NCBI GenBank assembly: GCA_002314855.1
Contig: DCHQ01000007.1
Span: forward strand, 814 to 9,728
Direction: 5' to 3'
From: Lachnospiraceae bacterium UBA1748
GTDB taxonomy: Bacteria; Bacillota; Clostridia; Lachnospirales; Lachnospiraceae
Length of the DNA: 8,915 nt
The translations under genes and the position numbers were made by a program. Positions 1 through 7,016 of this stretch are shown here, in pieces. The stretch's first letter is position 1. Each line of letters begins with the position of its first letter. Below the pieces are notes generated by a model, which did no database searches, was not told where the DNA came from, and was given only the letters and a program-made list of their open reading frames with translations.

Positions 1-222
1 ATGGATATGGGTATGTTTGGCAAGGAAGGTCAGACACTTGTGCTCAATGCTAATAACAAGCTGGTTCAGAAGATTCTTGAGGAGAAGGAAGGCGACAAGG
101 TTCAGCTTCTTTGTGAGCAGCTTTATGACCTTGCTCTTATCCAGAATGCACCACTTGATTCTGAGGCAATGACTAAGTTCGTAGCTCGTAGCAACAAGAT
201 TATGATGATGCTTGCTGAATAA
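1..222 (+). CDS. htpG: Molecular chaperone HtpG (Hsp90), C-terminal fragment
   Basis: The 73 visible residues are the end of the C-terminal dimerisation domain of bacterial Hsp90, an ATP-driven cytosolic chaperone that works as a homodimer. The pattern is typical of the HtpG C-terminus: a segment around LVLNANNKLVQ, then a helix with LLCEQLYDLALIQ (a leucine/alanine-rich 'YDLALI' helix), then the acidic turn PLDSEAMTKF and a final helix with FVARSNKIMMML. The reading frame is open at base 1 and the first ATG is internal to the gene, so the true start lies outside the window. The stop is TAA at 220-222, and a strong hairpin terminator follows 35 bases later. Family assignment rests on this short end only, but the motif order is characteristic. 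Nothing connects it functionally to the secretion genes further right. Confidence 0.85.
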   Translation: MDMGMFGKEGQTLVLNANNKLVQKILEEKEGDKVQLLCEQLYDLALIQNAPLDSEAMTKFVARSNKIMMMLAE

Positions 223-256
223 TGATTAATCAGCGTATATAAAGAGGTAATATTAA

Positions 257-295
257 AGCCCCTGGAATTAGTTCCAGGGGCTCATATTTTGTCTT
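257..295 (+). terminator. Intrinsic terminator after htpG, possibly bidirectional
   Basis: A perfect 11-bp stem (257-267 with 272-282; arm AGCCCCTGGAA) closes on a TTAG loop and is followed by a T-rich stretch (ATTTTGTCTT). It lies between htpG and the convergent minus-strand gene that stops at 313, about 31 bases from that stop. Read on the minus strand, the same hairpin is followed only by CTTTAATATT, a weaker T-tract. It probably ends htpG transcription and may also serve the opposing operon. Confidence 0.85.
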
Positions 296-312
296 ACTAT
301 AATGTCATAATA

Positions 313-1665
313 TTAGTACATAATGGAAATAATCTTCCAACCATCATCAGTATTAAGATAGAAGAAATTACACTGAACTTCTACGATGGTTTCCTGGCCC
401 CATACATCCATATGCTGGTCAAGAGATATGCTGGCGTACATGGCCTTATCGTTGTATACCACGTGCTCTAATACCTGTATGTTCTGGATGTTAGTATTAG
501 TATGACGAGTAAAGTATTTACGGGAAGTTCCCGCTTTTATCATCTTCAGTAGTTCGGAATCCTCTTCGAAGTACTTATCAATAATGTCTTCCTCGGCATC
601 CTGGGATACCCAGTTGGTATAATCAGTTGCAGCAGCAATACAGTATTCTTCAAGCTCGTCCATATTTTTAGGAGCGGCGAAAGGTACTTCGTATATGCCT
701 CGCGATTCGTTCCAAACAACCTCGCATTCGTTGCCAAAGCAGTCAATAGCTGTTACGTATGGCTTTTCGAATAATTCATTAACGTAATACTTTTCAAGCT
801 GTGGAATAATAACACGGCTACCGAAATAGCGCTGCTTGTCACCTACATCAATGTTGCCTTCATATCTGTACTTGGTATCAACAGGAATTCCGTTGATACA
901 TAAGGTGTAGTTGGTAGGCTTTTCAACTCTCACTGAATGCTGAGCATCAGTGTAAAATTCAAATGAAGAAACATACCACTCAGGGAAATTATACTTTAGG
1001 CTGGTAGTAGGCTGCTTACGTAAGTTGATAACACCTACAATATAACCGTCAGCAGTTATGTAGTACTCAGGAAAATCGTCCGCATGATTGCTGGTAGGAG
1101 AGTACTCTATGTTCTTGCCTTCCAGGAGTGAACGGATATAACCCTTTAGGTTTTCTTCAGTTTCAAATTCACTAAGCTCAGGTTTAACTGTCATGAGATT
1201 GGTAATGGTATCAATATCCATGGAGTTAAAGGTTACCATAAGCTTATCCATATCGTGGTAAGGCCTTGATGCTTGATAGGTGGCTTCGTATTCTTCCAGG
1301 AAATGGTAGAAATAATTAAGACCAATCGCCACACTTACTGATAAAAGTCCAATCCAGACAATCATAAATAGACGGAAAGGATGAATCCTTCGAACCTTGG
1401 CCGTACTGTCTTCCTTAATAAGCTTTTGAAGCTCTTCGGCCTCTTTTATTCTTGCTTCGTTTTCCGAAATAGCTTCATCATCATCAAGGGTGACCATAAC
1501 AAGCTCGGCATCGCCCGGCTTCCAGCTGTCCTCTGGATAAACAAGGTCAACGTCGTCGGCCCAGCCGTCGTTAATATTTACCTTGGTGCTAACGAGCTTA
1601 TCAGCTGTTTTCTTATCAATCTTGGTACTGGTGTTTTTGATACGTTTCTTCTTATTAGTAGACAT
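313..1665 (-). CDS. Single-pass membrane protein with large extracytoplasmic domain, function unknown
   Basis: The 450-residue protein starts with a lysine-rich cytoplasmic tail and an acidic stretch (about residues 1-95). One hydrophobic segment follows (about 98-118, around MIVWIGLLSVSVAIGL), then a long hydrophilic outer domain. Within the outer part, the segment around residues 245-265 (VRVEKPTNYTLCINGIPVD) reads like the beta-rich repeats of TcaA-like envelope proteins. The last 110 residues, ending in DDGWKIISIMY, have the look of an NTF2-like or related alpha+beta fold. Both are impressions without a search. The ATG overlaps the TAA of the upstream gene by one base, and an AGGTGA ribosome site sits six bases upstream (1672-1677) inside that gene, so the two are co-transcribed and probably translationally coupled. 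A role at the cell envelope is inferred from topology and partner; no catalytic motif was recognised. Confidence 0.7.
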   Translation of the reverse strand: MSTNKKKRIKNTSTKIDKKTADKLVSTKVNINDGWADDVDLVYPEDSWKPGDAELVMVTLDDDEAISENEARIKEAEELQKLIKEDSTAKVRRIHPFRLFMIVWIGLLSVSVAIGLNYFYHFLEEYEATYQASRPYHDMDKLMVTFNSMDIDTITNLMTVKPELSEFETEENLKGYIRSLLEGKNIEYSPTSNHADDFPEYYITADGYIVGVINLRKQPTTSLKYNFPEWYVSSFEFYTDAQHSVRVEKPTNYTLCINGIPVDTKYRYEGNIDVGDKQRYFGSRVIIPQLEKYYVNELFEKPYVTAIDCFGNECEVVWNESRGIYEVPFAAPKNMDELEEYCIAAATDYTNWVSQDAEEDIIDKYFEEDSELLKMIKAGTSRKYFTRHTNTNIQNIQVLEHVVYNDKAMYASISLDQHMDVWGQETIVEVQCNFFYLNTDDGWKIISIMY

Positions 1666-2756
1666 TATTCTTCACCTACCTTTCGAACAAGAAATGCAGT
1701 AGGTATACGTCTAGGAGTACGTATCTGACAGTTTGTTACGATTTCTTCACCGTTATATATCATTGACGATGACATACCACCATCAAGGTTGGCAGCGTTG
1801 ACAGCGCCATAATCGAGCATAACATCAATTAAATCGGCCATGGATGCACCTACCGAGTTGGCTTGTCTTCCTTCGATAGAAAGAAGAAGCACGGCTCCAT
1901 CAGCTCTTTGACCTATGGCAGTACGTGGGTTAAGACCACTACCGTATCCGGAATAACCTGCAGCTTTTCCGTTAACTATAAGTCCAGGGCCAAAAGTTAC
2001 AGCATCACGTATTCCCATGGCAACAGCCTGGCTGGCAGTCATGTTACCAACAACTAAAACATTGTTATAGGTAAATCCATATACACCATATACAGTATCA
2101 GGATCGCCCATTAATAACTGACCTTCTGAGATAACGATGCCTTCTGGCATACCACCCATACCAAGACCAACTTCATCCTCGTATTTTCCACCATTTACGC
2201 CACCAACACAGTCGTACTTGGTGACAAGGCCTGAAAGAGTGGTTCCGCCGCCATCCAGTGAAAAAGTATCAGTTACACCAACAAACACTCTAGATGGGTC
2301 TAGAACTATCATGAGCTTTCCCTTGTAAGTAGGACCATGAATATCTATGATTTCAATACCGTCACCATCCTCATCGACGATAGCACCAGAATCAAGGATT
2401 ATTTCTTCGTCGGATTCATTGTTAGCTACTATATTAATGAGAGTAGTATCAGTGACTTCAGTAAACTCAGCAGTTTGATTGTTCTTGCGTATTTCTTCGA
2501 TTTCTTCATCGGACAGGTATATCTGAGCCAGGATACCACCAGCACTAGATTCCATTACTGAAGAAACAAAAAGGTTTCTTACGTAAGGCGATGGTCCTTT
2601 ATTAACATATAATAATAGGAAATACAGACCGACAAGGAGCACAAGAAGAGTGCAGAAAAACCAAATAAAGAATCTTCCTATATATATAAGAAGTCTTTTG
2701 GCCAATGTCGGCTTAGCAGTCTCGTTAATCGATGTTTTAGATTTTGAATTCTTCAT
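1665..2756 (-). CDS. Membrane-anchored phosphodiester glycosidase (NAGPA-domain) family protein
   Basis: The 363-residue protein has a basic N-terminus, one transmembrane segment (about residues 27-49) and an exported domain. The second half carries the marks of the NAGPA / phosphodiester glycosidase family (the domain of mammalian 'uncovering enzyme', common in bacterial exopolysaccharide-related proteins): GGVNGGKYED near 185-194, NPRTAIGQRADGAVLLLSIEG near 276-296, and the hallmark NLDGGMSSSMIYNGE near 323-337. Family members cleave sugar-1-phosphodiester links; in bacteria the substrate is usually unknown, with wall polymers or glycans as candidates. It is the first gene of a two-gene operon, preceded by an extended -10 promoter (2807-2835). 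The start ATG has only a weak purine-rich site (GAGAAAAAG) ahead of it. An alternative ATG a few bases upstream runs into a stop after five codons, so the chosen start is supported. Confidence 0.85.
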   Translation of the reverse strand: MKNSKSKTSINETAKPTLAKRLLIYIGRFFIWFFCTLLVLLVGLYFLLLYVNKGPSPYVRNLFVSSVMESSAGGILAQIYLSDEEIEEIRKNNQTAEFTEVTDTTLINIVANNESDEEIILDSGAIVDEDGDGIEIIDIHGPTYKGKLMIVLDPSRVFVGVTDTFSLDGGGTTLSGLVTKYDCVGGVNGGKYEDEVGLGMGGMPEGIVISEGQLLMGDPDTVYGVYGFTYNNVLVVGNMTASQAVAMGIRDAVTFGPGLIVNGKAAGYSGYGSGLNPRTAIGQRADGAVLLLSIEGRQANSVGASMADLIDVMLDYGAVNAANLDGGMSSSMIYNGEEIVTNCQIRTPRRIPTAFLVRKVGEE

Positions 2757-2806
2757 ATTCTTTTTCTCATATTTTAATAGTTATGGTAAACCATTTTTCT
2801 TAGTTT

Positions 2807-2835
2807 TTTATATCACAAAATTAATAAGAAGTAAA
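2807..2835 (-). promoter_or_regulatory. Predicted sigma-A-type promoter of the glycosidase operon
   Basis: Read on the minus strand: TTTACT (-35, 2835-2830), a 17-base spacer, and TATAAA (-10, 2812-2807) with an upstream TGA making an extended -10. Transcription would start near 2800, giving a 5' leader of about 44 bases before the ATG at 2756. The -35 box lies inside the outer arm of the terminator of the preceding lipoprotein gene. A short inverted repeat, ATGGT-TT-ACCAT (2783-2794), lies just downstream of the predicted start. Confidence 0.5.
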
Positions 2836-2870
2836 GAATTGTAGTGAACATGCACAATTCTTTACTTCTT
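2815..2870 (-). terminator. Intrinsic terminator of the LXG effector/immunity module
   Basis: A perfect 17-bp inverted repeat (2826-2842 with 2854-2870; arm AAGAAGTAAAGAATTGT on the plus strand) closes on an 11-base loop. On the minus strand it is followed by ATTAATTTT. It begins 26 bases after the stop of the lipoprotein gene and ends the minus-strand module. The stem is long but AT-rich and the T-tract is interrupted, so some read-through into the glycosidase operon is possible. Confidence 0.7.
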
Positions 2871-2896
2871 GAGGTCTTAAGCGGAAAAAGTATGAT

Positions 2897-4696
2897 TTAA
2901 ATACAAAAATCTAGTTCTGAATATGGGATAGTAATATATATATATTTATCGATTGTAGAGAAGCCCAAGGAGGTGCTTGTGAAAATGAACTCTATGCAAT
3001 CATCATGTAAGGTAATGTTATTTATTTCTATATCATCTAACATTGATGTTATTTGTTCTAGCGAATAAAAGTCGCTATATTTATTATAAAGTTCTTGGGC
3101 AACTTTTTGTTTTAATATCTGAGTATCTGTTGAGCAAATGTCTTGTACAGATACTACGGAATCATTTTCAAGGTCAAATAGATATGTGTCCAATCCAAAA
3201 CCTGAACCAACCCCATAGACGTAGTTATCATTTTGTTGTTTATAGGCCACTGATAAGTATCTATTATCATAAATATAGATATAAGAAATATAATACGATA
3301 TATCGCTTATCACATTAATATTATCTGACGCGGAATGCTTTGAAGCCTGAGATGAGAGCTCGGTTCTCTTGTGGTCCAAAATTAGATTGATATTATCGCA
3401 ATGACTATAGTTATCATTTAGCTGAAAGGTTTCGATATAGTAATGGATTGTTTCGGAAGAATATTCAGTATTATCTGCTAAATCTGAGCTGATAAAGAAG
3501 TCCTCAGATGTTACGGTTCCATATAGTGAATAATCGACATAGGAGTGTCCGATTATATTAGTTGGTTCCTCAACAATAGAATCTTCGCTTTGTTGAACCT
3601 TTGTTAGAGTAATATCATTTCCAATTAATTTCCAATAGTAAAAAGAGTAATCATCGGATACAGGATAAAACATATCATGGAAATTGTCTTCTGTATGACC
3701 GGAAGGAGTAATAAACGTATATAACATTGATAGACTATTATTATATAGGTCGTAAGTGTATATGCTGAAAATATCGGATTGGGCGGTAGGTATAAAGTTG
3801 TTATTATGTGCAAGGAAATATACAAGGTTATTACTTTTTTCGCACATGTATAATTGTGATAGAAAATTATCGTAAGGTATATTAATTGGCGTTTGAGTAT
3901 TATCAATCAAGTTGTAATAAAATAGTGAAGATGCATGGCCTTCCTGCGAAATGTAAACAAAACCATCATCAAAAGCTTCATAAAGAATGCCGTTAATGGT
4001 TGTAGATGGAGTTAGGTTAGAATTATATATTGTGAAATGGCTTTCATCATCATAGATATACATATATTCATATCTATATATTGAACTAAAACTAGGATAA
4101 AAGCGTAGACAGTATTCGTATGTAAAGCTATTTTTTGCGTTAAATAAATCTAATAAATCAGAATGGACTAGTTGGTAAGAATATGTGCCATTAGCTTCAG
4201 AACATTTAATGATTGAATATTCGTCTGTTGAAGGATTATATTGTTCTATGTATATGCTGTCAGATAACAATTCATAATTTTTTAATTTACTATCATTTGG
4301 CAATGAATAGATTGACCTATAGGTGTTAGATTCAAGAGAAAGCTCATATATAGAATACGAAAGAGAATCGACGGAATCCTTCGCTAAAAAAAATATAACG
4401 TTGTTTTTCTTAAGGTAACTCGTGCTACAAAATTGGACCGAGCATAGTGAAGAGGAAATTTTATCATAGATTGATTCAATATTGATAGATGATGATACTG
4501 AGCCGTTTTCATCAAAAAATAAAAGGGTATTATCGTATATATAGTATACGAGCTTTTCGTCGACGGGAATTGAATCAAATTCGGAATATGTTTCAATATT
4601 GTCTGCACTTATCGCAGAGTCATTGATAGTATTATGGCAACCTGCTAGAAGTAATATGTTTAGTAATAAGAATATGATTATCTTAGAGTCCTTCAT
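2897..4696 (-). CDS. Lipoprotein with RsiV-like (DUF4163/DUF3298) C-terminus; putative immunity protein to the LXG effector
   Basis: The 599-residue protein starts with a classic lipoprotein signal: MKDSKII, a hydrophobic core, and lipobox LLAGC with the lipidated cysteine at residue 20. The mature protein should sit on the outer face of the membrane. Residues about 45-400 contain repeated aromatic/beta-strand units (YYIYDNTLLFFDENG; FVYISQEGHASSLFYYNL; IYTYDLYNNSLSMLYTF) that suggest a beta-propeller-like fold. Residues about 414-599 resemble the DUF4163-DUF3298 pair of RsiV-type proteins: SYIYIYDNRYLSVAY, a glycine-rich GVGSGFG where the family often has GGAHG, LFDLENDSVVSVQDI, and a terminal YIYITIPYSEL. 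RsiV is known to bind lysozyme through this region. The ATG overlaps the end of the upstream effector by 14 bases, with AAAGGA ten bases before it, so effector and lipoprotein are tightly coupled. Immunity function is inferred from position and topology. The alternative is an unrelated surface lipoprotein. Confidence 0.7.
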   Translation of the reverse strand: MKDSKIIIFLLLNILLLAGCHNTINDSAISADNIETYSEFDSIPVDEKLVYYIYDNTLLFFDENGSVSSSINIESIYDKISSSLCSVQFCSTSYLKKNNVIFFLAKDSVDSLSYSIYELSLESNTYRSIYSLPNDSKLKNYELLSDSIYIEQYNPSTDEYSIIKCSEANGTYSYQLVHSDLLDLFNAKNSFTYEYCLRFYPSFSSIYRYEYMYIYDDESHFTIYNSNLTPSTTINGILYEAFDDGFVYISQEGHASSLFYYNLIDNTQTPINIPYDNFLSQLYMCEKSNNLVYFLAHNNNFIPTAQSDIFSIYTYDLYNNSLSMLYTFITPSGHTEDNFHDMFYPVSDDYSFYYWKLIGNDITLTKVQQSEDSIVEEPTNIIGHSYVDYSLYGTVTSEDFFISSDLADNTEYSSETIHYYIETFQLNDNYSHCDNINLILDHKRTELSSQASKHSASDNINVISDISYYISYIYIYDNRYLSVAYKQQNDNYVYGVGSGFGLDTYLFDLENDSVVSVQDICSTDTQILKQKVAQELYNKYSDFYSLEQITSMLDDIEINNITLHDDCIEFIFTSTSLGFSTIDKYIYITIPYSELDFCI

Positions 4697-6365
4697 AATG
4701 TATTAATCCTTTGTTATCTAAATCATTGTAAGCTTTTTCAAAATGATCCCAGTTAGCAGGTGCAGAAAAGCGATCACCATTTATGTTTATATAATAACTT
4801 AGATTATTAGCACCTGATTCAACGGTCCAATATCCTGTTTCACGTAGTGAATCCATATTTTTATTGGAACTAATATTATATGGCAATTTAATTGATAGTT
4901 CAGAATACTCGTGATTGGGAATATATTGTATTTGATCGCGGGCAACGTAATGTAAGGCATCGTCAATGGTAGAGTACAATATAGTATTGCCAGTTGCGTT
5001 TCCTGAAACTTTACCATTTATGAAAGCTTCAGCAGTAAAAACAAGTCCAATGGAAGGATAATTTGGTGAATCAGTTTCGTTACATATATCACAAACATAT
5101 TTATTTAAAGATTTGCTGCCTACCATTTTATATTCACTCCAGAACCAGGCAGATACGGCCCAGGGATTAGCAACTAATTCATCGACATAACTGTTTCCGA
5201 CATCAAGGCTTGGAGAAATAAATCCTTTTTCTACTAAGCTTTCATAACATTTTTTTTGAGTGGATTTGTGAGTCACTTGGAGGTAACCGACACCACGCTC
5301 TTCGAACGAGTATATATTAGTAGAAGTGTATTCTTCAGTGATGGCACGCCCGTACTTATCAGTTATAAAATTGCCACTTCGGTTATTGTTTTCAGAGCCG
5401 ATTTCACCTTTACAACATATTAAAAAACAGGCGATACTATTTTTACTTGTTATTCCATAAGTTGAGAGAATGGTATTTAGCTCGATAGCTTCATTTTTGG
5501 TAATTGACCAATTTATGGCGTCAAATATTTTTATTTCATATTGAACATTGTCTATAAATAATAATTCGTTTTTTATTTGATCCTTGATTTTTACATTTTC
5601 ACTAATCGGAATATTGTTTGACGCGTAGTAATTTATTAATTTAGTTAGATAGTACTTTTTTTCTAAAGAAATCCAACCATCAATATACAAGTTATTAATG
5701 CTTTCGCTACATATTTGAACGTTGCATTTAGTTGTATCAGTAAATGCAAAAGAATAAAGTTCGGAATAATCAGAGGAATCTCCTTGCGTATCAGATGAAG
5801 TCGAGTCATCTCCCCAATTAGTTGGGTCTTCTTTTAATTTAGTACTGTTCAAACATAAATGTTTGGTTTCGTAATCTATTTTATCGAAAAGAGTTTCTTG
5901 ACCGTGCCATTCGTTATATATATCTTGCCATAATTGAGCATAGGTGTCTTGTATTTTGGCTAAACATAAATAATAGTCCTTTTCCCAAGGATATATTGAA
6001 TTTGACGAAAAACTGCGGAAAAATCTAGCTCTTTCAAGGCAGTGCTGAATGTTGAGTGTAGCGACTTTTTGTCCTTCAAGAACATCATGACCATTAATGT
6101 GAAGGTTACTGACGATATTGGCAAGGGTTGATAAATCGTTTATATCAGAATTATTTGCTTCAATCAATGAGTTGGCTCTTGATATGAGCGAGGCTAATTG
6201 TGATTTTATTACTTCAATAGATAATCCTTCCAAATCATTCTTTAGAAAGATATTCATAGCATCGATGGAATTACTAAACATTTCGTTATTTGATTTCAAA
6301 AAAAATATGGTATTGTAGCAGTCTTCTGCGAGCGAAGTACCATTTAATAAAGAGTGATCATTCAT
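4683..6365 (-). CDS. LXG-like type VII secretion effector with GH19/lysozyme-fold C-terminal domain
   Basis: The 560-residue protein has no signal peptide. Residues 1-175 are mostly helical and contain an LxG motif at 45-47 (DLEGLSIEVIKSQL). This is at the position and in the context (LxG followed by xxxIK) seen in LXG polymorphic toxins; a second LEG is at 96-98. A Ser/Asp/Thr-rich linker (about 185-201) separates it from the toxin half. Residues about 305-480 read like a GH19 chitinase/endolysin core: CFLICCKGEIGSE (candidate acid E321), a second candidate acid at E344/E345, GVGYLQVTH (358-366, against the family GRGxIQLTG), NPWAVSAWFW (400-409), and AEAFINGKVSG (445-455). A CxxC (425-428) lies in an insertion. 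It probably cuts peptidoglycan glycan strands in target cells; this is inferred. The start is three bases after the preceding gene, with GGAG ten bases upstream. Confidence 0.7.
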   Translation of the reverse strand: MNDHSLLNGTSLAEDCYNTIFFLKSNNEMFSNSIDAMNIFLKNDLEGLSIEVIKSQLASLISRANSLIEANNSDINDLSTLANIVSNLHINGHDVLEGQKVATLNIQHCLERARFFRSFSSNSIYPWEKDYYLCLAKIQDTYAQLWQDIYNEWHGQETLFDKIDYETKHLCLNSTKLKEDPTNWGDDSTSSDTQGDSSDYSELYSFAFTDTTKCNVQICSESINNLYIDGWISLEKKYYLTKLINYYASNNIPISENVKIKDQIKNELLFIDNVQYEIKIFDAINWSITKNEAIELNTILSTYGITSKNSIACFLICCKGEIGSENNNRSGNFITDKYGRAITEEYTSTNIYSFEERGVGYLQVTHKSTQKKCYESLVEKGFISPSLDVGNSYVDELVANPWAVSAWFWSEYKMVGSKSLNKYVCDICNETDSPNYPSIGLVFTAEAFINGKVSGNATGNTILYSTIDDALHYVARDQIQYIPNHEYSELSIKLPYNISSNKNMDSLRETGYWTVESGANNLSYYININGDRFSAPANWDHFEKAYNDLDNKGLIHYEGL

Positions 6366-6368
6366 AGT

Positions 6369-6635
6369 TTAACGTCTCCATACTGAAGCAATGGAAGAAT
6401 CTAGCTCATCTATAGATATACCAAGATCTTTGATTAGTGCGACTTCTTCATTGACTAGTTTGGTATATTCTCTTGCAGAAGTGAGTTGATTATAATGCAT
6501 TAATTTTATATTTTCACATACGCCTAGCGTGCTTGAATCAACTAGATGTACTGAGGAAATGCTTTCGGGAACACTATTTTTAATAGATGTAGTATCAGAT
6601 TGTATTATATCATTAATAACTCGTAATTTGCTCAT
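6369..6635 (-). CDS. Small Lap1-like (DUF3130/TIGR04197-like) LXG-associated helical protein
   Basis: The 88-residue protein is predicted all-helical and has no signal peptide or membrane segment. It resembles the small WXG100-sized proteins encoded beside LXG effectors (the 'SACOL2603 family' / DUF3130 type). It has an early I-x-SD (IIQSD, residues 10-14), a central STLGVCENIKLMHYNQ, and a last helix EVALIKDLGISIDELDSSIA. In characterised systems such proteins pair with the effector's N-terminal LXG helices to form a secretion-competent complex that is recognised by the type VII machine. The gene is separated from both neighbours by only three bases, with a GGGA ribosome site in the end of the preceding gene. 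Family membership is by pattern only. The typical C-terminal export signals of WXG100 proteins were not clearly seen. Confidence 0.65.
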   Translation of the reverse strand: MSKLRVINDIIQSDTTSIKNSVPESISSVHLVDSSTLGVCENIKLMHYNQLTSAREYTKLVNEEVALIKDLGISIDELDSSIASVWRR

Positions 6636-6638
6636 TAG

Positions 6639-6956
6639 TCATTTCCCGGTAGATTGATTTTTGGTATTTTCAATGTGGTTTTCTATTTTTTTTAGTTGCT
6701 CAGTAAAGGATAACTCGAATTCATAATTTAGTTCTATTTGTTGTTGTTCTAGCGTTGCGATTTTTGATCTGATTTCTTCACTAAATCTTGATAAACTCGG
6801 GTGACGATTCCATATCTTGCTGTCGGAAAGATATTTGGAATATTCTTTTGAGTCAGAGAGAACTTCAGATGAGATTCTTTTATATTGTTCTTTAATGGTA
6901 TTTAATTTTAGTAAATCTTGCTCGTATTTATTATTCATTCTTATCTTGAAAAGCAT
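6639..6956 (-). CDS. Small coiled-coil LXG-associated protein (Lap2/DUF3958- or YwqH-like)
   Basis: The protein is 105 residues from the first ATG, or 99 from the internal ATG at 6938-6936. It is charged, helical and rich in Lys, Glu, Gln and Ser, with two long amphipathic stretches (KYEQDLLKLNTIKEQYKRI and FSEEIRSKIATLEQQQIEL). This is the shape of the second small helical partner in LXG operons (DUF3958 in streptococci, YwqH/DUF5082 in Bacillus); sequence alone does not decide which. It is first in the module, followed after three bases by the Lap1-like gene. The start is uncertain: neither ATG has a good Shine-Dalgarno site. The shorter product (MNNKYEQDLLKL) matches the usual short N-terminus of such proteins better. 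It probably acts in the cytosol as an effector chaperone or co-secreted partner, an inference from gene order. Confidence 0.6.
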   Translation of the reverse strand: MLFKIRMNNKYEQDLLKLNTIKEQYKRISSEVLSDSKEYSKYLSDSKIWNRHPSLSRFSEEIRSKIATLEQQQIELNYEFELSFTEQLKKIENHIENTKNQSTGK

Positions 6957-6982
6957 GTCAGTTATTTTTCTTTAACATGGTC

Positions 6983-7011
6983 ATAGTATCAAAGTATCGA
7001 GGAGAACGCAA
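6983..7011 (-). promoter_or_regulatory. Predicted promoter of the LXG effector module
   Basis: On the minus strand, TTGCGT (-35, 7011-7006) is 17 bases from TACTAT (-10, 6988-6983), which is preceded by TGA, giving an extended -10. Transcription would start near 6976, only about 20 bases before the first possible ATG (6956) and 38 before the second (6938). The -35 match is weak; the spacing and TGn element carry the prediction. Confidence 0.4.
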
Positions 7012-7016
7012 TGTAA
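6999..7016 (+). other. Strong Shine-Dalgarno followed by ATG-TAA start-stop
   Basis: GAGGAG (6999-7004) is followed after six bases by ATG (7011-7013) and immediately by TAA (7014-7016). A nine-codon ORF starts at 7022 and stops at 7051. The ribosome site is better than those of several real genes here, yet nothing substantial is encoded. It may be the remnant of a gene lost on the + strand, or chance. Confidence 0.3.

Noticed and set aside
1381..1728. 115-residue + strand ORF opposite the membrane protein and glycosidase genes.
   Set aside because: It is antisense to two well-supported genes and has no family signal or ribosome site.
2650..2844. Hydrophobic 64-residue + strand ORF across the glycosidase start.
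   Set aside because: It is the complement of the transmembrane coding region plus AT-rich promoter sequence; no ribosome site or plausible role.
2826..2870. 17-bp inverted repeat as a transposon end or attachment site.
   Set aside because: Its position 26 bases after a stop and the T-rich run on the minus strand fit a terminator; no transposase or integrase and no second copy were seen.
3625..3906. 93-residue minus-strand ORF inside the lipoprotein gene.
   Set aside because: It is out of frame within a clearly coding 599-residue gene, has no ribosome site and its composition reflects the host frame.
4683..6365. Effector as a phage endolysin with holin neighbours.
   Set aside because: It lacks holin or phage genes nearby, has an LXG-like helical N-terminus and linker, and is linked to Lap-like genes and an immunity-type lipoprotein.
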